From NCBI GenBank assembly GCA_041497995.1, contig JBGQHM010000142.1, positions 1 through 14,749 on the forward strand: a DNA stretch of 14,749 nt, in the 5' to 3' direction. Source of the stretch: DATKMS01 sp041497995 (lineage in GTDB: Bacteria > Desulfobacterota > Binatia > HRBIN30). Position numbers and translations under genes: made by a program. This document shows, piece after piece, positions 1-7,793 of this stretch; within the stretch, counting starts at the first letter, position 1; the number at the start of each line of letters is the position of its first letter. The notes below the pieces were generated by a model. That model was not told where the DNA came from. It worked only from the letters and a program-made list of their open reading frames with translations, and ran no database searches.

Positions 1-514
1 AGGCCCGCGCCCCGGTGTTTGCCTTGTCTTCGAGGAGTTTCTCCTCGGGCTCCGTCAGCACGTGAGGACGATAGCGGCGCACGCTACGCAGGAAATGCCG
101 GAACGGGCGACACTGCGGATCGTCGATCACTTGCTGCGCCGCGGCGTCATCAACAGCCAGCCATTCCAACTCGAAGAACAGCAGCTCCTGACGAATCGCG
201 GAGCCACGCTCCTGGGTGAGTGCTACCAAGGCTCCGTGCTCGGGCGGGGTCGCGTCGGCAGCGTGCAACAGGTCCGCGTAGGCGCCGGCCTTGGCGGCGC
301 GTTCGAGGATTGCCTGCATCTCTCCCACCGCCGCCGCGACGGTAGTGCCGGCGGGTCCACGGTCAACGTGAATCAAGCCACGGTAACGTCTGCCGAAGTC
401 CTTTGCGGCCGCCAGGACGGCGTCGAGGGTCGCAACGATGGCCGGATCATCTGGTCCGGAGAAAAGATCAGACAGGTTCCACGCGACGCCCTCCGCTGTA
501 TCCCGCTCCATCAT
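1..514 (-). CDS. Oligoendopeptidase F-like M3 metallopeptidase, N-terminal part (cut by window edge)
   Basis: The minus strand is open from an ATG at 514 to the window edge, giving about 171 residues. The start region (MMERDTAEG, then WNLSDLFSGPDD) matches the usual opening of PepF/M3B oligoendopeptidases, cytosolic zinc peptidases that degrade oligopeptides. The segment ending RPHVLTEPEEKLLEDK is the family's typical helix before the catalytic lobe. The HExxH zinc site would lie beyond the edge and cannot be checked. Two ATGs are adjacent (514 and 511). GGAGGAG lies 4 bases before the first and 7 before the second, so 511 may be the true start. The gene is divergent from cysC across a 136-base gap. 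The family call rests on recognition of the N-terminal domain only. Confidence 0.8.
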   Translation of the reverse strand, partial: MMERDTAEGVAWNLSDLFSGPDDPAIVATLDAVLAAAKDFGRRYRGLIHVDRGPAGTTVAAAVGEMQAILERAAKAGAYADLLHAADATPPEHGALVALTQERGSAIRQELLFFELEWLAVDDAAAQQVIDDPQCRPFRHFLRSVRRYRPHVLTEPEEKLLEDKANTGARA

Positions 515-650
515 TGCGCTCCTCCAGGCTTGGATGATGCAGCATAGCGGGGGAGGGCGGTGGGGTCATGGGCCCGCTGATGGAAAAGCGCTTGAGCCGA
601 CGGCAGCGGTCGGTTAAGAGTGCCCACACTTTCCTTGGGGGGTACCTCAC

Positions 651-1268
651 ATGGCAAACCTGAAATCGAAACACGTCGTCTGGCATCCGGGCGCAGTCAC
701 CAAGGCGGATCGCGAGGCGATCAGCGGGCACCAGGCGTGCACCATTTGGATGACCGGGTTGCCCGCATCCGGCAAATCGACGCTCGCTGTCGCGCTCGAA
801 AAGGCGCTATGGGAACGCGGCGTACACGCGTACGTCTTGGACGGCGACAACATTCGCCACGGCCTGAACAAGGATCTCGGCTTTTCGCCGGAGGATCGTA
901 ACGAGAACATTCGCCGCATTGGTGAAGTGGCGAAGCTGTTCACGGCGGCGGGGGTGATCAACGTGACGGCGTTCATTTCACCGTACCGCGCGGATCGCGA
1001 TCAGGCGCGCAAGATCATGAGCGAGGGCGAGTTCATCGAGGTCTACGTTGACTGTCCGGTGGCGGAGTGTGAGCGCCGGGATCCGAAAGGGCACTACAAG
1101 AAGGCCCGTGCCGGCGAGATTCGCGAGTTCACCGGCATCTCGGCGCCGTATGAGCCGCCACTCAATCCCGAGATCGTTGTGCACACCGATCGCGAGGCCG
1201 AGGCGGTCTGTGTGGCGCAGATCCTCTCCTACCTCGAGAGCAAAGGGTACGTCGCGCCCGCGAAGTAG
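651..1268 (+). CDS. cysC: Adenylyl-sulfate (APS) kinase
   Basis: This 205-residue protein is predicted to phosphorylate adenosine 5'-phosphosulfate to PAPS with ATP in the cytosol, feeding assimilatory sulfate reduction or sulfotransferases. Visible motifs are Walker A GLPASGKST (36-44), DGDNIR (64-69), ENIRRIGEVAKLF (85-97), FISPYR (108-113, with the serine that is phosphorylated in known CysC enzymes) and the lid motif KKARAGEI (150-157) followed by FTGISAPYEPP. The length is normal for a stand-alone kinase. No ATP-sulfurylase domain is fused and no cysD/cysN/sat lies beside it, so its sulfurylase partner must be elsewhere. The ATG at 651 follows a G-rich run (TTGGGGGG) about 8 bases upstream. 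It converges with the TPR gene, with only 14 bases between stops and no visible terminator. Confidence 0.95.
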   Translation: MANLKSKHVVWHPGAVTKADREAISGHQACTIWMTGLPASGKSTLAVALEKALWERGVHAYVLDGDNIRHGLNKDLGFSPEDRNENIRRIGEVAKLFTAAGVINVTAFISPYRADRDQARKIMSEGEFIEVYVDCPVAECERRDPKGHYKKARAGEIREFTGISAPYEPPLNPEIVVHTDREAEAVCVAQILSYLESKGYVAPAK

Positions 1269-1282
1269 AAGCGTCCTCATTT

Positions 1283-2575
1283 TCAGGGCGCGCCGATTTC
1301 GACGTCGGAGCGATAACTATCCCAACTTCGACACGCGGGACACCACGCGACCCAATCGGCCGCGGCGCGCTGACAGACGGTGCAGCGATCGCCACGGTGC
1401 TTCCCGTGCCCACGCGCGTAAGCGGCAACCGCGAGCTCCAGCTGGCCGCGTTGGCGATGCAGGTCGCCCCACAGCCTGTGCAACAGGGCGGGCGCAGTCG
1501 CCGGCGCGTGGACCGCGTCGAGCTGCAACCCGGCCGCGTCGGTGTTTCCGTCCACCAAGTGGAGGCCCGCGCTCAACAGGCGGACGTTGTCGAACTGCAC
1601 CTGGTCGGGACGCAACTTCTGCAGCACGGAGCGCAACCGATCTCGATGCTGCGGCTCGGTTGCAATGGCCGCCAAGCGTTCCACCAGCACCGTGCGCGGA
1701 ATGCTGCGCAGCGCGCGCTCCCAAACCGCCCACGCCTCGTCACGACGGCCGTCTTCGAGCAGGCTATCTCCAAGACTGACAGCAATCGGTACCGAGACTG
1801 AGCGGCGCTCGGTCAGTGCCTCCAGCGCGTGCACGCGTGCCGCGGGGTCACCAAGCTGGAGGGCTGCTTGGTGACGCAACACGGTGAGATACTGGCGCTC
1901 CCGTTCGGTATCATCGGGCTGGCGCAGCTCACCCAGAAGCGTTTCCTGGACTGCGGCCGCATGTGCCCAGCGCTCCGCTTCTACGTAGCGGTCGCGCAGC
2001 GTCTGCAGGACGCGTGGGGCGCGCGGGTGGAGGGCGCGGAGCCGTTCCAGCGCCTCGAGCGAAGCCCCTTGGTCACCGACGGCGCGGTGCGCGTCAGCCA
2101 ACGCCAGCAGCACGCCCGGGTGCGTGTGGTGGTGCCGGGCTGCCTCTTCGAGAGCCAACCGGGCACGCTGCCCTTCGCCGGTTTCACGGAACGATGCAGC
2201 CAGTGCCAGCACCGCGCGGGCGTCCTCAGGACGTCGGCGCCACGCCTTGTGCAGCAGGGAGCGGCCTTGCTGCACGTCCCCCTGCCACAGCAATTGCTCG
2301 CCCTGGTCCGCCCACGTGTCGATGCGTTCGGTACGCCGCTGCTGCCGGCCCGTGCGCCACGTGGTGACCGCGCGCCGTCCCGCTTGCATCAGTACCACGG
2401 ACAGAACGGCTAGGACGCCTACGACGAATGCGAAGATGATCAACGCGGCCAACGGAGCATCAACGCTGCGTGTCGGCGACCAGTGGAACGTAACCGCCGT
2501 CGGGTTGAGCCACGACAGGTACCCGACGATGCACACGACGGCGACGCCCACGATGACTGCGAGGGCCCGTTTCAT
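1283..2575 (-). CDS. Membrane-anchored TPR protein with C-terminal rubredoxin-type zinc knuckle; LapA-LapB (YciM)-like fusion
   Basis: The predicted protein has 430 residues. Two hydrophobic segments (about 5-25 and 41-63), with WLNPTAVTFHW between them, resemble the LapA (DUF1049) unit. Residues about 85-390 are helical TPR-like repeats. The C-terminus carries CxxC pairs at 398-401 and 412-415 in the context CPACRSWDSYR, very like the rubredoxin-type metal site of LapB/YciM. In E. coli, LapA and LapB are separate neighbouring inner-membrane proteins, and LapB controls LPS synthesis through FtsH-dependent LpxC turnover. A similar role here is inference. I start at ATG 2575, which has GGAG 7 bases upstream and lies 26 bases after the rsfS stop. 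A longer frame to 2686 would overlap rsfS and adds no domain. HemY-type proteins share the 2-TM-plus-TPR layout but lack this zinc knuckle. Confidence 0.8.
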   Translation of the reverse strand: MKRALAVIVGVAVVCIVGYLSWLNPTAVTFHWSPTRSVDAPLAALIIFAFVVGVLAVLSVVLMQAGRRAVTTWRTGRQQRRTERIDTWADQGEQLLWQGDVQQGRSLLHKAWRRRPEDARAVLALAASFRETGEGQRARLALEEAARHHHTHPGVLLALADAHRAVGDQGASLEALERLRALHPRAPRVLQTLRDRYVEAERWAHAAAVQETLLGELRQPDDTERERQYLTVLRHQAALQLGDPAARVHALEALTERRSVSVPIAVSLGDSLLEDGRRDEAWAVWERALRSIPRTVLVERLAAIATEPQHRDRLRSVLQKLRPDQVQFDNVRLLSAGLHLVDGNTDAAGLQLDAVHAPATAPALLHRLWGDLHRQRGQLELAVAAYARGHGKHRGDRCTVCQRAAADWVAWCPACRSWDSYRSDVEIGAP

Positions 2576-2601
2576 GCGAACTCCGACTTCAGTCTCGCTG
2601 G

Positions 2602-3003
2602 TTAGCGCGCTTCGCCGGCCAGACGCAAGTCGCGCGCTTGGGTATTGTACGGTTCGGGGAGATGCACACGTGGCGCGCGCGCCCACAACCGCTCCAGGTC
2701 GTAGAACTCACGCAACGGTTCGTAGAAGATGTGGACCACAACGTCCCCGTAGTCTACGACCACCCACTGCCCGCGGGCGTAGCCTTCAATCGCCAGGGGA
2801 CGAATCCCCAACCGTCCGAGGTTTTCGTCGAGGCTCTGCGTGATCGCCTGAACTTGCGTGTCGGAACGGCCGGTGCAGACGAGGAAGTAGTCCGCCAGCG
2901 ACGTCAGCTCGCCGACCTGCATGAGGACAAGGTCGTATGCCTTCCGCTCGAGAGCAAAGCGCACGCACAGCAGCGCGTGTTCACGGCCGTCAATGTGCGT
3001 CAA
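2602..3003 (-). CDS. rsfS: Ribosomal silencing factor RsfS (Iojap/YbeB family)
   Basis: This 133-residue protein has the compact Iojap fold signature: ALERKAYDLVLMQVGELTSLADYFLVCTG near the N-terminus (core motif LADYFLV), then SDTQVQAI and GQWVVVDYGDVVVHIF. RsfS binds ribosomal protein uL14 on the large subunit and blocks subunit joining when nutrients are short. The start is TTG at 3003, which overlaps the nadD stop (CATTGACG, with TGA and TTG sharing bases). GGAGG lies about 11-12 bases upstream inside nadD, so translation is probably coupled. No ATG occurs before the conserved domain, which supports the TTG start. It sits in the common bacterial order nadD-rsfS. Confidence 0.93.
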   Translation of the reverse strand: MTHIDGREHALLCVRFALERKAYDLVLMQVGELTSLADYFLVCTGRSDTQVQAITQSLDENLGRLGIRPLAIEGYARGQWVVVDYGDVVVHIFYEPLREFYDLERLWARAPRVHLPEPYNTQARDLRLAGEAR

Positions 3004-3659
3004 TGCGGGGCGACCCTCCGCGCATACAGGCCGTGGCGGCCAATGTAGCGCTCGACGGTGGCAGGGACGAGATACCGAATTGATTGATCACGAAGGAGCC
3101 GATGCCGAATGGCGGAGGCAGAGATGTCCAGATCACTGATGCGCTGGAAGATGACCTGATTCCCCGTACGATGCTCCAATCTCTTCGCCTTCGGACGGTA
3201 GCAAAACTCCGCACGCACGGCAACGGGGAGGGCGCCGATCAACGGAGAATCGTCGTACGTCGGGCGTGATGTGACGATCAGGTTACACAACGAGAAAATG
3301 CTGCGGTACTCCCTCCATGTGCTGATCTCGCGGAACGCGTCCATTCCCAGGATGAAGGAGAAGCTCGCGCCAGGCATGCGCGCGTGCAGGGCGCGCAGCG
3401 TATCCACCGAGTAGGAGCGCCCTCGACGTTCGAGTTCGATCGTCGAGACCCGAAAGTGCAGATTCCCGCGAATCGCCAGCCGCACCATAGCCAGACGATG
3501 CTTCGCCGTCGCGAGTCCGTTGGCGCGCTTGTGCGGCGGCGTGGCGCTGGGGATGAACAGAATCCGATCGAGGTGCTGCGCCTCGCGGACCTCTTCGGCG
3601 CTGCGCAGGTGCGCGACGTGAATGGGATTGAAGGTGCCCCCGAGAATGCCGATGCGCAT
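3000..3659 (-). CDS. nadD: Nicotinate-nucleotide adenylyltransferase
   Basis: NadD joins nicotinate mononucleotide to ATP to make deamido-NAD in the cytosolic NAD pathway. The N-terminus MRIGILGGTFNPIHVAHL carries the nucleotidyltransferase T/HxGH-type site (here HVAH). SATPPHK, the segment FSFILGMDAF and the C-terminal ISASAIR motif are all as expected, and the length (219 residues) is typical. I chose ATG 3659, which begins directly at the conserved strand and has a weak AGG 5 bases upstream. An in-frame ATG at 3698 adds 13 residues and lies 7 bases after the proA stop, so it could be used by coupling. The stop overlaps the rsfS start. Confidence 0.95.
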   Translation of the reverse strand: MRIGILGGTFNPIHVAHLRSAEEVREAQHLDRILFIPSATPPHKRANGLATAKHRLAMVRLAIRGNLHFRVSTIELERRGRSYSVDTLRALHARMPGASFSFILGMDAFREISTWREYRSIFSLCNLIVTSRPTYDDSPLIGALPVAVRAEFCYRPKAKRLEHRTGNQVIFQRISDLDISASAIRHRLLRDQSIRYLVPATVERYIGRHGLYARRVAPH

Positions 3660-3705
3660 TGCGCCTGCGGCGGGCGTCAATCTCGCCACCGCTTCCATGC
3701 GGCCG

Positions 3706-4998
3706 TCATTCGCGGATCTGGCCGCTGCCGCTGATGACGTACTTGTACGTCGTGAGCTCGCGGAGCCCCATCGGGCCGCGGGCGTGCAAGCGGTTGGTGG
3801 AGATGCCCACCTCGGCGCCGAAGCCGAACTCGTAGCCGTCGGTGAAGCGGGTCGACGCGTTGACGTACACGGCGGCGGAGTCGACCTCTGCCTGAAAACG
3901 TCGCGCGTGTGCATAGTCCTGCGTGACGATGGCGTCGGAGTGTCCGGTGCCGTAGGTATTGATGAACTCGATTGCGGCATCGAGGGAATCGACGACCTTC
4001 ACCGCCAGGATGAGATCGAGGTACTCGGTGCGCCAATCCTCTTCAGTCGCCGGCACGACGTGCGGCGCGATGTGCCGCGTGCGTTCACAGCCGCGGATCT
4101 CAACACCGGCATCGCGCAGCGTCGCGAGCATGGACGGGAGAAACTCCGCCGCGACGGCCTGGTGCACGAGCATCGTCTCCATGGCGTTGCACACGCCCGG
4201 CCGCTGCACCTTGGCGTTGAAGCAAATGCGCTCCGCCATCGCGAGGTCTGCGGTGGCGTCAACGTAGGTGTGGCACACACCGGCATAGTGCTGAATTACG
4301 GGGATGCTCGACGCTTCGGTGATAGCGCGGATCAGACTCTCGCCGCCGCGCGGTACGATCACATCGATGTACTGGCACTGCTTCAGCAGCACTTGTACGG
4401 CTTGGCGGTCCGTGGTGGGGATGAGTTGGATTGCTGCGGCGGGTAAGCCGGCGGCGACCGCCGCCTCTGCGAGCAGGGCGGCGATCGCCGCGTTGCTCGC
4501 GAGCGCTTCCGAGCCCCCCTTGAGCACGACGGCGTTGCCCGATTTGAGACACAGAGCCGCGGCGTCCGCCGTGACGTTGGGGCGCGATTCGTAGATGATT
4601 CCCACGACCCCGAGCGGGACGCGCACCTGAGCGATCTCCAAGCCGTTGGGGCGGCGCCACTGCGCGATCGTCTCGCCCACCGGATCGGGAAGCGCGGAGA
4701 CTTCTTCCAATCCTTTTGCCATCGTCTCGATGCGTGCGTCGGTGAGCGTTAGCCGGTCGAGCAGTGCGCTCGACAGCCCGGCAGCCCGCCCGCCGGCGAC
4801 GTCGTTGCGGTTGGCTTCGAGCACGTGTGCATGCGCGCCACGCAGACGGGCGGCGGCGTCGCGCAGCGCGCGATTCTTTCTATCCGTCGGCGCCTTTGCG
4901 AGCGCACGTACGGCTTGGCGCGCTCCCTGGCAGATGGCGATGATGGTCTGCTCGATGCTCATGCGGCGGAACGATACAAGATCGTCTTGTGAAGGCAA
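3706..4998 (-). CDS. proA: Glutamate-5-semialdehyde dehydrogenase (gamma-glutamyl phosphate reductase)
   Basis: ProA reduces gamma-glutamyl phosphate with NADPH in proline synthesis. The 430-residue frame shows the full family pattern: PLGVVGIIYESRPNVT (128-143), LKSGNAVVLKGGSEA (151-165), the catalytic cysteine at 270 in QRPGVCNAMET, and FGFGAEVGISTNRLHARGPMGL near the C-terminus. The start is TTG at 4998. AGGAG lies 9 bases upstream (5008-5012), whereas the internal ATG at 4962 has no visible Shine-Dalgarno. It heads the proA-nadD-rsfS-TPR cluster. proB, often adjacent, is absent from this window. It is divergent from the GST-like gene across 79 bases. Confidence 0.96.
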   Translation of the reverse strand: MPSQDDLVSFRRMSIEQTIIAICQGARQAVRALAKAPTDRKNRALRDAAARLRGAHAHVLEANRNDVAGGRAAGLSSALLDRLTLTDARIETMAKGLEEVSALPDPVGETIAQWRRPNGLEIAQVRVPLGVVGIIYESRPNVTADAAALCLKSGNAVVLKGGSEALASNAAIAALLAEAAVAAGLPAAAIQLIPTTDRQAVQVLLKQCQYIDVIVPRGGESLIRAITEASSIPVIQHYAGVCHTYVDATADLAMAERICFNAKVQRPGVCNAMETMLVHQAVAAEFLPSMLATLRDAGVEIRGCERTRHIAPHVVPATEEDWRTEYLDLILAVKVVDSLDAAIEFINTYGTGHSDAIVTQDYAHARRFQAEVDSAAVYVNASTRFTDGYEFGFGAEVGISTNRLHARGPMGLRELTTYKYVISGSGQIRE

Positions 4999-5077
4999 AG
5001 AGGCATACTCCTTGACCCAGATAGGCTCCAGGCCCAGAGTGGGCAGCCATCAAACTGAGGTCGGGAGGAGGACGCAC

Positions 5078-5857
5078 ATGATTACGCTCTACGAGCATCC
5101 GTTGTCGCCGTTTGCGCAGAAGGTGAAGATCGCACTGTACGAGAAAAACATTCCGTTCGAACCCGTCACCCCCGATATCTTCGGCGAGGGCACGCCCGAT
5201 TTTGTTCATTCCAGCCCGCGACGCGAAGTGCCGAGCCTGGTCGATGGGGACACGCGCGTGTTCGATTCGACGATCATTCTCGAGTATCTCGAGGACAAGT
5301 GGCCGCAGCCGCCGCTGCTGCCCGCCGCGCCGGCCGAGCGGGCACGCGTACGCATGCTCGAAGAGCTCGAAGATACGTATCATGAGGCGATCAACTGGGC
5401 GATCGCCGAGATCCGCGTCTTCGGCCGCGCGAAGGCCGAGCTCGCGGACCAGTTGTTAGCGCGCGCTGGCGAGCAGATTGCCGGGATCCACCAGCGCCTC
5501 GAACGTGAGCTCGGCAGCCGCCAGTTCTTCAATGGCGCCGGCTTTGGTTGGGGCGATCTCTCCGTGTACCCGTACGTCGCGGGCTCGGCCGGCAACGGCT
5601 TCCCACCTCCGAACGGTTCAAAACTAGCCGGGTGGCTCGCGCGCGTCAGCGAACGTGCCAGCGTGCAGAAGTGCGCCACGGCGGCGATGGAAGCGCTGGC
5701 GGGCTTTCAAGACCTGGGGGCCATCATCGAGCAGGGGCTATTCGTGCGCGAGTATCGCGATCACCGCTTGGAGTGGATGGTACGCAGCGGTGGCAAGCAA
5801 ATCGTGCTCGACGGGATAGCGAAGAAGAACATCCGTTTCTCTGTCGAGTTCGCTTGA
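5078..5857 (+). CDS. Glutathione S-transferase-like protein with C-terminal extension
   Basis: This 259-residue protein has an N-terminal thioredoxin-like GST domain (about 1-76), with HPLSPFAQKVKIAL at the first helix, the cis-proline motif EVPSLV (50-55) and FDSTIILEYLEDKW, where D63-S64 would contact the glutathione glutamate. An all-helical C-domain follows, including FGWGDLSVYPYV. GSTs usually end near 210-230 residues. Here about 40 extra residues follow, rich in charged and hydrophobic stretches (for example YRDHRLEWMVRSGGKQ). The substrate is unknown and the protein is likely cytosolic. ATG 5078 has GGAGGAG 7 bases upstream. The reading frame is open further upstream but lacks homology there and overlaps proA on the other strand. 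Confidence 0.85.
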   Translation: MITLYEHPLSPFAQKVKIALYEKNIPFEPVTPDIFGEGTPDFVHSSPRREVPSLVDGDTRVFDSTIILEYLEDKWPQPPLLPAAPAERARVRMLEELEDTYHEAINWAIAEIRVFGRAKAELADQLLARAGEQIAGIHQRLERELGSRQFFNGAGFGWGDLSVYPYVAGSAGNGFPPPNGSKLAGWLARVSERASVQKCATAAMEALAGFQDLGAIIEQGLFVREYRDHRLEWMVRSGGKQIVLDGIAKKNIRFSVEFA

Positions 5858-5928
5858 GGGCCGGGCCGGGCGATCCTTGCCAGAATGTCGGCGGTCATGA
5901 AAAACGGTGACCTGCGCCAAGAAATTTG

Positions 5929-5957
5929 TTGACAACCGACCGATCGATCGGTAAAAG
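5929..5957 (+). promoter_or_regulatory. Candidate sigma-70 promoter of the TetR/diiron operon
   Basis: A perfect -35 TTGACA (5929-5934) is followed after 17 bases by TAAAAG (5952-5957), a 4-of-6 match to the -10 consensus. The spacer contains the first palindromic operator, and the predicted start site (about 5964) falls in the second. A bound repressor would therefore block RNA polymerase directly. Confidence 0.65.
5939..5952. promoter_or_regulatory. Palindromic operator 1 for the adjacent TetR regulator
   Basis: ACCGATCGATCGGT is a perfect 14-bp palindrome filling most of the -35/-10 spacer. Its centre is 20 bp, about two helical turns, from that of operator 2. It shares the ACCGAT/ATCGGT half-sites with operator 2. 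Binding by the adjacent TetR protein is inferred from position. Confidence 0.65.
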
Positions 5958-5958
5958 A

Positions 5959-5972
5959 CGACCGATCGGTCG
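5959..5972. promoter_or_regulatory. Palindromic operator 2 for the adjacent TetR regulator
   Basis: CGACCGATCGGTCG is a perfect 14-bp palindrome lying just downstream of the -10 box and ending 5 bases before the tetR ATG. It would cover the transcription start. Together with operator 1 it suggests two repressor dimers binding the same face of the helix. Confidence 0.65.
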
Positions 5973-5977
5973 GTCGC

Positions 5978-6628
5978 ATGGTGCAGGCAGCTACCCTAGA
6001 AGTCGCGTCTCGCGACAAAATCCTCGACGCCGCAGAAGACCTCTTCGCGCGTCGTGGCTTTGCGGGTATCGGCATGCGTGAGGTCGCAGACGCCGCCGGC
6101 TTGGGCAAGTCGTCGCTCTTCCATCACTTCAAAAGCAAGGCCGAGCTCTACGCCGCTGTGGTCGGCCGCATTCTCGATCACCTCGACGAGCAGCTGACGA
6201 CGGCGCTTGCGGCGGGCGGCGACCCCCAGGTGCGCTTCGACCGCTGGCTCGACACGCTGATCGACAGTTTCGGCGAGCATCCAACCTACGCGCGTCTGTT
6301 GCTGCGTTCGTTGTTCGAGGACGACGAGCTCACCGGCGCCGGCGAGGAAGAGCAACACGCCGACCGCACCATCAAGCGCATCTTTACGACCATCGGGAAC
6401 CTGCTGCGCGAGGGGATGGAAACCGGTGCCTTCCGTCTCGCCAGTATTCCCCACACCCTGCAGAGCATCGCCGGGCTGACGGTGTACCATTTCGCGTCGG
6501 GAGAATTCGGCGAAGAGCTGGTCGGCCAACCGTTGTTTACCACCGCAGAGTTACGCAGACGGAAGCAGGAAGTGAAAGCGTTGCTGCATCACGGCCTCAC
6601 GGCCGGGGCGCGCAAGACAAGCAAATGA
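5978..6628 (+). CDS. TetR/AcrR-family transcriptional repressor
   Basis: This 216-residue protein opens with a classic TetR DNA-binding domain: RDKILDAAEDLFARRGFAGIGMREVADAAGLGKSSLFHHFKSK, with the helix-turn-helix at about 31-52. The rest is a helical ligand-binding and dimerisation domain whose ligand cannot be read from sequence. The gene lies directly behind two palindromes that overlap its own promoter, so autorepression is likely. It is 16 bases ahead of the diiron-protein gene on the same strand, so the two are probably co-transcribed and the repressor probably controls the oxidase. The ATG at 5978 has no recognisable Shine-Dalgarno and a very short predicted leader. Confidence 0.93.
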   Translation: MVQAATLEVASRDKILDAAEDLFARRGFAGIGMREVADAAGLGKSSLFHHFKSKAELYAAVVGRILDHLDEQLTTALAAGGDPQVRFDRWLDTLIDSFGEHPTYARLLLRSLFEDDELTGAGEEEQHADRTIKRIFTTIGNLLREGMETGAFRLASIPHTLQSIAGLTVYHFASGEFGEELVGQPLFTTAELRRRKQEVKALLHHGLTAGARKTSK

Positions 6629-6644
6629 CCCAAGGAGCGCGAGC

Positions 6645-7721
6645 ATGACCAAGACAATTCTCTCTGAGCACCGCAAGGCCTTCGGTGAGTTCCAAGCCCT
6701 CGATTTCGTCGACGAGAAGGAAGTGGCGCAGCTGCGCGCCAAGCTCGACGTCGACGTGCCGCTCGACCTGCACTGGACTTGGGAGTACGGCAGCGAGGTG
6801 GAGGAACTGCGGAACCTCTACGAGCGCGGCAAGAAGGGCCAGTGGAACGCCGAGACCGACATCGACTGGTCGCAACCGTTCCCGCACGACGAGTGGTTCA
6901 TGCCGCGTGAGGGCGCGCTCCTGCTGCCGTCCATCATGACGTCGATGGGCATGGACGAGGAGAGCTGCCGCCAGGCGGCGTTCGATGAGTTCGCCCACCT
7001 TCTGTCGCAGCTCCTGCACGGTGAGCAGGCTGCGATGCAGCTCTGTGGCCAACTGACCAACGCGTGCCCGACGATGGATGCCAAGTTTTACGCCGGCTCG
7101 CAGGTCATCGACGAAGTGCGCCACGTCGAGGTGCTCTCGAAGTTCCTGCAGCGAAAGATGGGCACGCTCTACCCGATCGACCCCACCCTCAAGATCCTCC
7201 TCGACATGCTGTTGGAAGCGCCGACCTGGAAGATGAAAACGCTCGGGATGCAGACGCTCTTCGAGGGCATGGCGGTCGGTATCTTCGACACCATCGCCAA
7301 AGCCACCACGAACCCGTTGCTCAAGGACATCATTCGCCGGGTGCAGATCGATGAGTCGCGCCATGCCGCCTTCGGCGTTCTCACCATGCGCCAGGTCGTG
7401 AAAGACTCGTCGCCTGCGGAACTTGAGGAGATGGAAGACTTCGCGTTCTCGATCCTCGAAGCGCTCAACGCCAATCAGCAGTTCGACATGCTGCGCCTGC
7501 ACGGGCCGAAATTTGGTCTCGATCCCGACAACGTTGTGCAGAGCATGCTCTCGATGCCCGAGTGGCCCGCTCTCAACAGTGAAATCTTCATGCATACCGT
7601 CATGCCGAACCTCAAGCGCCTGAACCTGATCACGGAGCGCACCGAGCCGGAGTACCGCCGCATCGGCATGATCTTCGGCGACCGCTTCGACGCGAAGCAC
7701 GAGGTGCCGATCGCCAATTGA
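6645..7721 (+). CDS. Ferritin-like diiron-carboxylate protein (probable oxidase/oxygenase)
   Basis: The 358-residue protein is mainly helical and carries a full diiron ligand set in ferritin/R2-like order: E127 in LHGEQAAM, E157 and H160 in DEVRHVEVL, E207 in LFEGMAVGIF, then E237 and H240 in DESRHAAFG. This four-Glu, two-His pattern is that of oxygen-activating ferritin-like enzymes (ribonucleotide reductase R2, R2-like oxidases, AurF-type N-oxygenases, acyl desaturases). It is too long for a bacterioferritin. The substrate is unknown. ATG 6645 is preceded by AAGGAG 9 bases upstream. Control by the TetR gene just upstream suggests induction by a small, perhaps hydrophobic, molecule, but that is inference. 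Confidence 0.85.
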   Translation: MTKTILSEHRKAFGEFQALDFVDEKEVAQLRAKLDVDVPLDLHWTWEYGSEVEELRNLYERGKKGQWNAETDIDWSQPFPHDEWFMPREGALLLPSIMTSMGMDEESCRQAAFDEFAHLLSQLLHGEQAAMQLCGQLTNACPTMDAKFYAGSQVIDEVRHVEVLSKFLQRKMGTLYPIDPTLKILLDMLLEAPTWKMKTLGMQTLFEGMAVGIFDTIAKATTNPLLKDIIRRVQIDESRHAAFGVLTMRQVVKDSSPAELEEMEDFAFSILEALNANQQFDMLRLHGPKFGLDPDNVVQSMLSMPEWPALNSEIFMHTVMPNLKRLNLITERTEPEYRRIGMIFGDRFDAKHEVPIAN

Positions 7722-7793
7722 GAGGCTGCGTTCGCCTACCGGAACCTGACGCCGCTTCTCGGGCGGCATCCTGATCCCGTAGCCTCTGAAGCC

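Noticed and set aside
62..547. Plus-strand 161-residue open frame
   Set aside because: It is the complement of the oligoendopeptidase F gene, whose minus-strand translation has clear family motifs and a ribosome site.
592..620. Possible cysC promoter TTGAGC-N17-TAAGAG
   Set aside because: The -10 match is only 3 of 6 and other spacings look equally good, so I do not call it.
2576..2686. N-terminal extension of the TPR protein to 2686
   Set aside because: It would overlap rsfS by 85 bases and is low-complexity. ATG 2575 has GGAG at proper spacing and begins the membrane helix.
5893..5912. GGTCA/TGACC hairpin after the first GST-like gene
   Set aside because: A 5-bp stem with a 10-base loop and no T-run is too weak to call a terminator.
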